Assembly: GCA_008694505.1 (NCBI GenBank)
Contig: VZDJ01000090.1
Span: 774,034 to 838,033 of the forward strand
Origin: Cyanoderma ruficeps
Taxonomy: Eukaryota; Chordata; Aves; Passeriformes; Timaliidae
Length of the DNA stretch: 64,000 nt
Direction: 5' to 3'
Below, piece by piece: positions 54,401 to 64,000 of this stretch. A program made the translations under genes and the position numbers. How positions within the stretch are numbered: position 1 is the stretch's first letter; each line of letters opens with the position of its first letter. The notes below the pieces were generated by a model. It was given only the letters and a program-made list of their open reading frames with translations, did no database searches and was not told where the DNA came from.

Positions 54401-54850
54401 TTCTGGCCTAAGGGGAAGCCAAGACCTGCCTTTCTAAAGCCACAAGAGGCTGTGACTAATCAAGGCACTGTGATGCACTCTGAAATCAGCTCCTTCCTCA
54501 ACCTTCCAAGCCCGGTATGTGCTTGGGATGACATTTGGGTATCATCCCTCCTTAATTTTGCTGTGGTGAATACAGGGTCCCCACATGAGGCTGTGGCAGA
54601 TCAGGTGGGCACCATCCCTGGGTGCTCAAGAGCCACTGGTGGGGATGAGGTGGATGCTCAGTCTGGATGAGCTGAGCCCTGCTGTGCTGCAGGCAGCTCT
54701 GGCAGACATGTTTGTGAGACACTGGGGAGGACAAAGGAGAAGTCAGGGTGACCTCATCACAGCCTTTTAGTACAAAAAGGTATCTTATAAAAAAGGTGAA
54801 GAACGACTTTTTACATGATCAGATAGTGATAGAAGGAGTAGTGGTTTTAA
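51500..54850. other. No gene recognised
   Basis: Open frames up to 226 codons occur (for example 53990-54670), but none has a family match or convincing splice borders. A near-palindrome, TTAAACTGGTTTAA, lies at 53322-53335; it resembles a grainyhead-type site. Confidence 0.5.
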
Positions 54851-54859
54851 ACTAAAAGA

Positions 54860-55110
54860 GGGTAGGTTTAGATCAAAAGTTAAGAAGAAATCTTTACTCA
54901 GAGAGTGATGAGGCACCGGGGCAGGTTGTCCAGAGAAACTGTGGCTGCTCCATCCCTGGAAGTGTTCAAGGCCAGGTTGGATGGGGCTTTGAGTGACCTG
55001 GTCTAGTGGGAAGGTACCCCTACCTGTGGCAGGGGTGTTGGAATGAGATGCTCTTTGAAGGTCCCTTCCAACCCAAACCATTCTGTGATGCCATGATTCT
55101 AACCTGCACC
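54860..55110 (+). mobile_element. CR1-type LINE 3' fragment
   Basis: A well-preserved sense CR1 3' end with 'gaggcaccggggcaggttgt', 'ggttggatggggctttgag', 'ggtcccttccaacccaaacc' and a closing 'attctgtgatgccatgattc'. Confidence 0.85.
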
Positions 55111-57139
55111 AGGGACTCTTGAATTCATAGTGGAAAACATTGAACTCAACCTTCATGCACCGTGTGGAGGAATATCTGAGGCGGCTGACGGAGGCTGAGT
55201 GGGATATGATGCCTGAAAGTTGAAAAATTCCACCAGAAATGAAACTGCTGATTTCAACAGCGCAGCTGCCCATGGAAAGGGGAAGCAAATCTCTTTTCTG
55301 TTGTCCTGAAATTGAAAGGATCACTCTTTTTCCAAGAAATCCTGCTCACTCAGCCCTGAGCTAATGGATCAGGCTGCATTGGCAGCCGGTGTCAGGCAGT
55401 GAGCCAGTCAGCCTGGATTAGCAGAACAGACCCCTCCGGTCTCAGCACGTACAGATGTAAGTAGACATCCTTACTTAGCTAGAGACTGGCATCTTATTTT
55501 TGCAGGCTTTTTTTAGAATAAAGTTCCCCTTCCTGCAGGGTACATGGAGAAGGTGATAACAAGTGGCAGCTGGTAGAGGGCTGCTCCCCAGCGCATTTGC
55601 AGCCCTTGGGGATATGCCAGTGACAGGCCCTCATATAGGACATATTTCCCTATATATGGATTTAAAAGATCTATGTGATCCCCAGGCTCTGAGGCAAGTT
55701 GCGCTTTTCATAACTCCCTTTTTTCCTGCCCCTTTCAGAGAAAATTCCAGGGAAACAAACGTTTTTTAATTAAAATTAAAAGGCTCTGAGAATTGTCCAG
55801 CCAGGAGTATTATCAAGTCAAAGGTTTAAGGTGGTTTTACAACAGACATTTAAGAGGGGCAAAACCAATCCGTCCGTGCCGAAACAGCAACTTGAGTGGA
55901 GTAATAAAGTTCCTAGCATTAAAATACCCAAAACCAGGCTGGCCTCTTAGCAAAAGAAAGAGTTTCCTTACCTCTTTTGTCTCAGCCTCTGTGTTTCTTG
56001 CGTTTCTCTCACCCTTGTGTTTGTCACCTGCCGTAGTTGATCTCACCCAAGTACAGCTGAGACGAAAGAGGAACGAAGTTGATGTTCAGCAAGCAGACGT
56101 TTGGTTGGCCTCGATGCCACCTCCTCTCCAGCTGGGGCGACAGCCAGGCCTTGCTGCCAGTCTGGGTTCTGCTGATATCTGCCGACTTCTCTGGGCAGAT
56201 GGTGATTCTCCAAAGGCACGTGATTTCGGCTCTGGGTGCGAACAGCGATGGACCCGAGCGGAAGGCGATGTGCGGCAGCGCTGGGGAGAATGAGTGTGCA
56301 GAACAGAGGGAGCCTATTGGCCATGGGGCAGCTGAGGGAGGCCATGACGGGGCTGAAACTTAGACATGAATGGTTGGCAGCTGGTTCTGCTACACTCAGG
56401 AGGAAAGGTCACAAACTAACAGGGTAGCTGAGCAGATCTGGACCCAGCACGCACCTCCCGCACTCTGTGAGAGGGATCTGAGCTCCATTTCCCAGCCCGT
56501 CTCCTGCGTCTGCACTGAGAGGAGGCACCTCTGAGGAGCCGACCCCAGCCCCACCTGTCTGTGGAGTATGTCTGAGATTTAGGGTGAGATGAGTGGATAT
56601 TTTCTTTATAGCAGTGGTGGCTTTTCCTTTATTGTCTGCCAGCACCCACCCAGCTGCTCTCTCATTCCCCCTCCTCGGCAAGGCAGAGGGAGAAGATGTG
56701 GAAAACCCTCTCAGGCCAGGATAAGGACAGGGAGATCTCTCCCCAGATACTGTCATGGGCAAAACTGGCTTAACTTGGGGAAAGCTTAATTGAATTTATG
56801 GCTAATTAAAAACAAATAAATTGATAAAATTGTGATAAAAACTCCAAACAAAACCAAAGCAAAACAAAAACACCATAACAAAGAAATTAAACTTTAAAAA
56901 GCTTCTCCTACCTTTCTTTTCTTCCTAGGCTGAACTTCACACCTGACTCTTCTGTCCCTCCTTCCTCCCCCAAAGTGTCACAGTGGACAGGTCATGGGGG
57001 TCATGGTCAGTTCGTAGCACTTCACCTCTGCTGCTTCTTCCTGCTTATGCTGTTCCTCTGCTCCACCATGAGGTCCTTGAAAAAATGCTCTGATGTGGGT
57101 TCCTCCCATGGACTGCAGTTCTTCATGTTCATCTTGACA

Positions 57140-57272
57140 TTAGAAAGATATTTTTTACTGTGAAAACAATCAGTCACCAGAACAATCTCACCAGGGATGT
57201 GGCAGAGGTGCCATTAGTGGAGGCTTTCAAGGTGTGGTTGGGCAGGGTGCTAGATAACCTCATCTAGGAACT
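57140..57272 (+). mobile_element. Short CR1-type LINE fragment
   Basis: 'tttttactgtgaaaacaatc', 'gccattagtggaggctttca' and 'ggtgctagataacctcatct' match the sense CR1 3' region. It ends next to an LTR-type repeat. Confidence 0.6.
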
Positions 57273-57274
57273 CA

Positions 57275-57655
57275 GTGTGGGGTCTCCATAGGACACAGCT
57301 CCTGCCAGAAAACCTACTCCAGTGCAGGCTCTCCACGGGCTGCAGGGGAATCTCAGCTCTGGCACCTGGAGCACCTCCTGCCCCTCCTTCTCCCCGATCT
57401 TGGTGTCTGCACAGCTGTTTCTCCCACATATTGCCCTTCCTGTCTCCCACAGCTGCTGTTGTGCACAGCTTTCTACCCTTTGTTGAATACACTGTCACAA
57501 AGGTGCCACCAGCACCACGGATGAGCTCAGCCTTGGTCTGCAGTGGGTCTGCTTTGGAGGTGGCTCTGGCTGACATGGGGCCAGCTCCTTCTCACGTCTC
57601 ACAGAAGCCACTGAGGCAGCCCCTCCAGTACCAAAACCTTGCCCTGTAAACCCAG
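57275..57655 (-). mobile_element. LTR-type interspersed repeat, copy 1 (antisense)
   Basis: The reverse complement of about 57330-57385 matches 61857-61920 almost base for base through GGCAGGAGGTGCTCCAGGTG and ATTCCCCTGCAGCCCGTGG. The segment ends with a 'ccaaaaccttgccctgtaaa' phrase typical of an abundant avian LTR-type repeat. The family name was not verified. Confidence 0.6.
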
Positions 57656-58114
57656 TGTAAAGTTACTCTTCAGGAACCTGTACCAACCTGCACCACTACT
57701 GAATCTCAGCTGTTTCCCATCTCTGTAGGGTGGAGGAGGGGGCTTTTGTGGTTTCCCACCTACATTTGGTCTCTCTCTCTCTCTCTGAATCCCAGCCTCA
57801 GCCAAGGTGGCGGAAACCCACTGAGCCCCAGACACGGCTGAGATTTCATCTCTGTGCCACCCACTCTTCTCCTTTTGGCAGTGCCTTGCCCCTTCCTCTG
57901 GAGGGTGGGGGTGTGAGATGCAACCAGGCTTTGGGGGGAGCAGGGACAGACAGCCACAGCAGCGAGGTTCACAGTGTGCCACCAGCTGTGACAGGAACAG
58001 CCGTGATCAGTGCAGGAGCTTCTCCACTGGTTGTGACTTTGGAGAAAGGTGATGTCCTATTTCAGAGAGGCAGCCACCTGCATGAGACAGGAAATTCCCA
58101 GTGAGGGATACAAA

Positions 58115-58144
58115 TTGGGATGGGATGGGATGGGATGGGATGGG
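58115..58144. repeat. (TGGGA)n tandem repeat
   Basis: Five to six units of TGGGA in direct tandem. Confidence 0.9.
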
Positions 58145-60274
58145 CACTCTGCCAGTGTCCAGAACTTGGGAAAGTCCTTTTTGTAGACACAGCTCTCCTG
58201 CAAGAACCTGACATATCACATCAGCATCTTCACAACTCTCTCGCATATGTCAAATAGAAATGTCCTCTCTGGTCCCCAGCAGCCAGAGAGTGGCTGTCCT
58301 GGGGGAAAAAAAAAAAAAAAGAGTTAAGAAAACTTAGGTTAGGATTGTAAGGCCGTGGCATCTCGGTGCCTGGGGACCTGGGGCATTGAGCTGATGCTTC
58401 AGTTTGTACAGATTCTGTCTTGCATTTTGTCTCCCCAGCACGCTGTAATGCAGAAACATTGGCTTGTTTTTAAACAGTTGGTTTATGTCACTGCAAATAT
58501 CTACCAGAAATAGCATTCCCTGAAGGGGTAAAGCTTGCAAAATGCACTTGAACTTGCTGTAGAGTTGCAAGGAGAAGCAGGGCTGTGGGTCTGAGGTGAC
58601 AAAGCTGCAGGCTTGTCACGTTGTGAGAATGCCTGTTCTGGATCCACTGTCACCCTGGGGTGGGGATCCATCTCTTGGAGCTGCTACAGTTGTGCAGTGC
58701 CTCTGGGACCAGGGGTCACGGCGTGCAGTGACGTGTTTGTATCACTTTCATCCAAGCATCTCAAAGCACTTTGCAGGCATTAATTAAACATCAGAATCCA
58801 GAAGGGATGAATAATATTAGCCAGTCAGTCTCTCTTCTGAATGTAATATTCCTCATAAATATTTAACTGGTTTTTAAGTTCTTTGCAAGCCTGGTTCTCA
58901 CCTCTCTGGGACAGTTGTTGTACTGCACCCCTGGGGAAAGGGGGCTCATCCAGCATCCCACACTGACCACATGGCACAGGGAGAACAGCTTCAGCACTAC
59001 ACACAGCTCTCCCCCCAGAAATCAGTGGCTGTCATGTTTCCCTGCTTTATCCCCTGCAGAGACACTCTGCCTCCCTTTGCTCTAATCCCATCACCAGCAA
59101 TATTTGTGCAAGCTCGGGTTGGAGAGAAACAGATCCTCTCAGCAGAGAGAAGAAGCTTCCAGGCTGTGCTGGGTGATGGTCACAGTCTGCAGAGATGCTG
59201 CCTCCGAGGAAGTAAGAGATAAGGGGGAGAAAAGGGCCTCAGAAATCAGATGTTGAGAAGGACCTTTTAACTGGCTTCACTGGAAAGCCAAGATGCTTCC
59301 AGAGATCATCTCCTTAAAACCAAGTTCCCTGCACTTCTGTGGGGGCTATGAGTGTCCCTCTGCAGTCTGATAGGTGAAAGATACCCAGATGTGTTGGAAA
59401 ATTAGTGACTGCCCAGCAGTATTGGAGAGAAGGAACAACAAACGTTTGACACAGCATAAAACCCAGATCTTGGGGCACCTGGCTACCAGCAGCTTCAAAG
59501 GCCAGGAGTGTTCTCTTTGCAAGAGAGTTGCTGACATCTGCTGAGCCTCTCAAGGGGCATTTCTGATGCTAGATGTGGGAGCTGGAAACAACAAGCTGGC
59601 TGCTGAGGGGGCCCAGTGATTTGCCCCAGCACAGCTGTGTTCCTCAGGAAGGGGGAAAACTGGGGGGAAACACCTCTCTGCAGGCACTTGGAAGCCTGAT
59701 TTGGCGAGAAAGGGCTCTCTAAGGCGATATGATAAAGGCTCATTTGCTGATCACAGTGGAAAATCAGAAACTCTCCAGAGAGGTTCTTCATGAGCAAGGA
59801 GTCCCCTGCATTCAGTCAGGAGGGCTGGAGCCTGATGGAGCAAGACCAGCCAGGTGTGCTGGGAAATCAGGGACTGCTTGGAGGGCACTGGGCAGAGGAA
59901 CCAAGAATCACTACCTGCGGAATTGTGTCACCAAAAGTGACAGGGGCTAAAGCCAGCCTAACCAAAACCAACCCCATGTTAAGGACATGTAGGAAATGCA
60001 ACAGGCAGGAGGGAGGTGGCTGGGGGAGTTTTTTGGGACCTATATAAGGTGCATATTGCTTACTGTCTCACTATGACCGGCCTTGGCAAAAGCAAGGGGG
60101 AGAAGCTGGTGGCGGTGATTGTTTCGATGCGCAGCTGGAGGTGTTTGATCAGCACAGAATCCCGCCGCACGGTGCACTAGATGGCGGCATTGGCTCGGGA
60201 CACGGAGCTGGGAGGGACAGCGGAGCAGCCGCCGGCCCCGCCGGGCTGTCCCCGCAGGGCTCGGCCGGCCGTGG

Positions 60275-60500
60275 GAATTCATGGAATCACCGAGAAGTTT
60301 GCGTGGGAAGGAACCTGAAAGATCATCCAGTCCAACATCCTGCCATAGGCAGGGACACCTTCCAGTAGACCAGGATCCAACCTGGCCTTGAACACTGCCA
60401 GGGACGGGGCATCCACAACTCTGGGTCAACCTGTGCTAGTGCCTCATCACCCTTACAGTAAAGAATTTCTTCCTAATGTCTAATTTAGGATTTTGAAGGG
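60275..60500 (-). mobile_element. CR1-type LINE 3' fragment (antisense)
   Basis: It starts 'aattcatggaatcacc' and 'gaaagatcatccagtccaac'. It runs through 'gccataggcagggacacctt' to 'aagaatttcttcctaatgtc', the reverse complement of a CR1 3' end. Confidence 0.85.
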
Positions 60501-61619
60501 CTGGAGAGTGAGCGGAGGGTCCTAACTGAGCCTCTGACAGCCCTCAAACTTGTTAGGGAGGTTGCTGGTGTGTCCTCCTAGGTCCAAAAGCCGGGTCATT
60601 TTACATACAAAAAGGGGGAATGCTGACCTGGCGACAAGAAGACACACAGTGCTTGTAAAAGAAGATGAACGTGAAAAACCTCAGTAAGAATGAGAATTAC
60701 CAAACGCTTGCAAAATCTGCAAAATCTGTGTGTGACGTCCTGTGTTTCTGGGCCCCAGGAGTGTCCCATGTCCTCCTGCCAGGAGACCTCTGAGACCCAT
60801 CTGCTGAGGTGGGGGGTGACACCCTGTTCAGAGCACACCCTGTGACAGCTTTTGGAGAGCATCATGCTGAACTGGCAGGCCAGAGGGATGGAAACCTAGG
60901 AGAGAAACTCTGGAGCATGATGGAATCCACAACTATGAAATGACAGTCCCAGATGCTTTGGAACTTAGTGGGAGGCGCAAGATGCACTACCCACAGAAAC
61001 AGCATTCCCATAAGGAGCTTGGCTTGATGGTTTTGCCTTTAGAAGACAAAACTAAAACCCTACATATTTTGGGTTTATTCATCAAAGTGTTGAAGAAATA
61101 AATGCAGAGCACTAAATTGTGGGATTTTTTTTTTTTTTGCAGGATTGGTGCTGATATTGTTCCTATAAATTTGACAAGCAAATATAAAAGTCAGTGTGCC
61201 TTAGTAGCCTACATAATTTGAGATCTGGTTTTAACATTTTATTGTTTTTAACAGGCTGTGCAGAATGCACAAATACCACAATAGATGTATTTTTCTTGTC
61301 GTTCTTTTGTCAGATTATGCTATTTGCTAGCACTTAGCCTCTCACTGTAAATCCCTCAGAAGTCTGAGTTGCAGAACATCTGGACCTAGTTATGATTTTT
61401 TCTAATGGTGCTGATCTTTCTTACCAAAAAAAGATTAGTTTGGGATTAAAGATTGTCTTCCTATTCCTTTTGGAGGAGTCCTACGCAAAGGAATTTGCAT
61501 GCATAGCACTTAGTTTGCATTCCTTAAGCCCTCATCTCTGCTAAAAGGGAATCCACTGGATTTCCTGTGGGTTTTTTTAGATTTTCATCCACTGTGCAAT
61601 GAGTTTTCCTGGCAAGGTC

Positions 61620-62610
61620 TAGATAACTGGGGAGCCACAGAGTTGGTTTCTGGGAGAAGCTGCCAGAAGCTTCCCCCGTGTCTGATACACCAACGCCAGC
61701 TGGCTCCAAGACACTGATGGCCAAGGCTGAGCCATCAGTGATGGTGGTAGAGCCTCTGGGATAACACTGTTAAATGGGATGAAAAAACAAATGAACTGCA
61801 GCCAGAGAGAGGAGTGAGGATATGTGGTAGGAACAGCCCTGCAGATGCCAAGGTCAGTGCAGAAGGAAGGGCAGGAGGTGCTCCAGGTGCCACAGCAAAG
61901 ATTCCCCTGCAGCCCGTGGTGCAGACCATGGTGAGGCAGGACACCCTCCTGCAGCCCATGGAGGAACCCAGGGCAGGTGGATGCCTGGGAGAAGGCAGTG
62001 ACCCCACGGGAAGCCCACGCTGCACCAAGGTCCTCCTGGTAGGACCTGTGACCCCATGAGGACAGGAGCCCATGCTGCAGGTGGGACTGGTGACCCCAGA
62101 GGGGACCCATGCTGGAGTAGCTTGTGAAAAACTGCAGCCTATGGGATGGACTCAGATTGGAGAAGTTCATGGAGGGACCCCACACTGGAGCAGGGGAGAG
62201 TGTGAGGAGTCCTTCCTCTGAGGAGGAGGGAGTGGCAGAGATAACGTGATGAACTGTCTGCAACCCTCATTCTTTGTCCCCCTGTTCTGCTGTGGGGAAG
62301 CAAGTAGAGAAAATTGGGGATGAAATTAAGCCTTGGAAGAATGGAGGGTGGGATGGAGGTCTTTTAAGATTTGAGTTTATTTTCTCAATATCCTGCTTTG
62401 ATTTGATTGGTAATAAATTCACATAATTTCCCCGTGGTGAGATGTGATGATAATCAGTGAGTGAGATCTCTCTGTCCTTATCTGGACCAACGAGCATCTT
62501 GTTACACTTTCTCTCTCCCATCCAGTTAGAGAAAGGAGTGATGGAGCAGCTTGGGCGCTTTGACCCAGCCAGGGTCAAACCATTACATCCTCTGGTATGT
62601 TGAAAATATT
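61620..62610 (+). mobile_element. LTR-type interspersed repeat, copy 2 (sense), nearly full
   Basis: The stretch has internal near-repeats of CTGCAGCCCATGG and 'cacgctg..gagcag' units, then an 'aacgtgatgaactgt' block. An AATAAA-containing segment ('ggtaataaattcacataat') follows, and a terminal 'cccagccagggtcaaacc'. This order matches an abundant avian ERV-derived LTR repeat. It shares a near-identical core with the inverted copy at 57.3 kb. It explains the local open frames at 61619-62263. Confidence 0.65.
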
Positions 62611-63329
62611 TATCTGAGTTTTGCACCTGTATCCTTATGGAAAAGCGTCGGGTCTCTTTCCTTCATATGTCATTTGCTTTATTTCCTGTTTCTATTTATT
62701 GACTCCACTTGAAACAGGTTTCCAGATTTGTTTGCTTTATTTTACAGACTCTTGGTCCTTCCACTTGAACTCTACTGACTTGCCTTGTGCCATCTTGATT
62801 TGGAAGCATTTTCCTATATACAACAATGGTTTCTAGGAAGGAAAATCTAAACTGCATAAATACTCCCAGGTTTTTGCTCACTGTAACTGCACCAAGTCAG
62901 GCATCTGCCTATCATGACAGGCACAGTGAACAGCTGGGTACAAGCTCAGTGTTGTTGAACTTCTTTCAGAGAAGCAGACAAAACACTGAAGGGCTGGGTG
63001 GAAGTAGTGCAGAGAAAGGCTCTGTGTCTCCGTGAAAACCAGCACTGCTCCCCTGCTGGGCTGCTGCCTCCTCTTCCAAAGCAAAGGACCCAAGCAGAGC
63101 TGACCATGCATAGAGACGGGCTTATGCAAAATGTCAGAGAAAAAGTCCCAAAATCTGGGATTTGTACCTGAAAGGCAATGAGTCAGGAGGGGATGGGGAA
63201 ATAACAAAAAAGGGGATGTGATAAAATGTGGTAAAATAATGGCCATCAACGTATGATAGATTTGGGAGTCCCTCTTTTTCCAGCCTTTGTGATGGGAGAA
63301 AAGAAAGCGGTGGAAGTGGACAGCTTTCA

Positions 63330-63490
63330 ATTCAAAACTGAGAGAGGAACCATTTTCACACAGTGAATAAGCAGATCCGAGACTGATTGCCAGAGGAAGT
63401 CAGAGAGTATAAGGAAACAGGGAGGTTTAAAGACAGACCAGACACACATCTGAGCAATGAGAACATCCAGGCTGGTGACAGGCAGTGCTG
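63330..63490 (+). mobile_element. Ancient CR1-like fragment
   Basis: 'ttttcacacagtgaataagc', 'gactgattgccagaggaagt' and 'gaggtttaaagacagaccag' resemble the 3' part of an old reptile-type CR1. The copy is highly diverged and judged by eye only. Confidence 0.35.
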
Positions 63491-64000
63491 AAAGTGTTAC
63501 CCACAGGAGGAGAGAGCACCCTGTTGTGTGTGAGAAAAGAGAGCAAACCACTGTCAGGCACTGAGAGAATATTACGTGATCCTGATGGATATTGGATTGC
63601 CCCTCAGCCCCACGGGGGTTAACCAACCTTTTCTCTGCCTCCAAAGCATCTGGCAGAGAGACATGATTGAGCTAGACAGATCACTCCCACCTGAAAAAAA
63701 CCTGCAGCATTATCATTTGCCTGGGAAGATGCTGGTACCATGCTGGACTATCTTGCCTTATGTTGGTTCTGCTCCTGGGTCTGCCTGAAATTGCATGGGA
63801 TGGTTGAAGCAGACAAGTCTACCTCACTTCTCTAGGATTCAGTGGAGAAGGGGTGTCATTTTCAGTAAAATATATGGATAGCTGAGTAGCTAAAGAGCTG
63901 TGGAGTCCAGACATGCTCCCTGGAGTGGGCTAGTTGTGACTTTTGGGTGCTGCTGCTGCTGCTACCTGCAGTTTAAGGATACCTGAGTGCATTCACTACC

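Noticed and set aside
53990..54670. 226-codon plus-strand open frame right of CD4
   Set aside because: No domain, signal or membrane pattern, no splice support and no resemblance to LAG3 or other neighbours. It is probably a chance frame.
60074..60180. Short ATG frame after the 60.04 kb TATA box, considered as a histone-like retrocopy
   Set aside because: It stops after about 35 codons. Comparison with H2A-type sequences showed no consistent residue alignment.
61619..62263. 214-codon minus-strand frame near 62 kb
   Set aside because: It lies inside the LTR-type repeat and is antisense to it. The open frame follows from the repeat's internal CTGCAGCCCATGG units.

Overview
The window is vertebrate nuclear DNA, almost certainly from a bird. 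Spliced genes with GT-AG introns are interleaved with CR1-type LINE fragments. The gene order is that of the conserved 12p13-type block (USP5, CDCA3, GNB3, P3H3, GPR162, CD4), here lying in reverse. Two single N bases (2832 and 50021) show that it is assembled genomic sequence. There is no sign of bacterial or plasmid DNA, and no CRISPR, tRNA or rRNA gene was seen.

Layout from left to right. Positions 1-1198 hold the start of USP5 (minus strand, only coding exon 1 present). It shares a CpG-island divergent promoter with CDCA3 (plus, 1622-3746). GNB3 (minus, 5493-10288) converges on CDCA3. A 6.9 kb non-coding gap, likely holding the GNB3 promoter, leads to P3H3 (minus, 17157-28296, 15 exons). 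GPR162 (minus, 29701-32941 coding) follows, and its CpG-island promoter lies near 35.2-36.0 kb. A gene-poor 8 kb stretch separates this from CD4 (minus, about 44.78-48.98 kb). Beyond CD4, 49.4-64 kb is repeat-rich: CR1 copies, a broken endogenous retroviral env with an LTR-like segment, two inverted copies of an LTR-type repeat, and one unexplained exon-like island. LAG3, the usual neighbour of CD4, could not be recognised there.

All six genes were reconstructed exon by exon with consistent splice phases. GNB3 gives exactly 340 residues, P3H3 712, GPR162 569, CDCA3 232 and CD4 about 480. The genes are not a pathway. They are a conserved synteny block of a deubiquitinase, a mitotic regulator, a G-protein beta subunit, a collagen prolyl 3-hydroxylase homologue, an orphan receptor and the T-helper co-receptor.

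I found no clearly new molecular system. The points most worth checking are the CD4 locus (a splice donor inside a microsatellite, an unusual domain 2, an uncertain tail exon, and an ERV LTR in the same orientation just upstream), the RDEF C-terminus of P3H3, and the orphan exon-like island at 56.05-56.28 kb.
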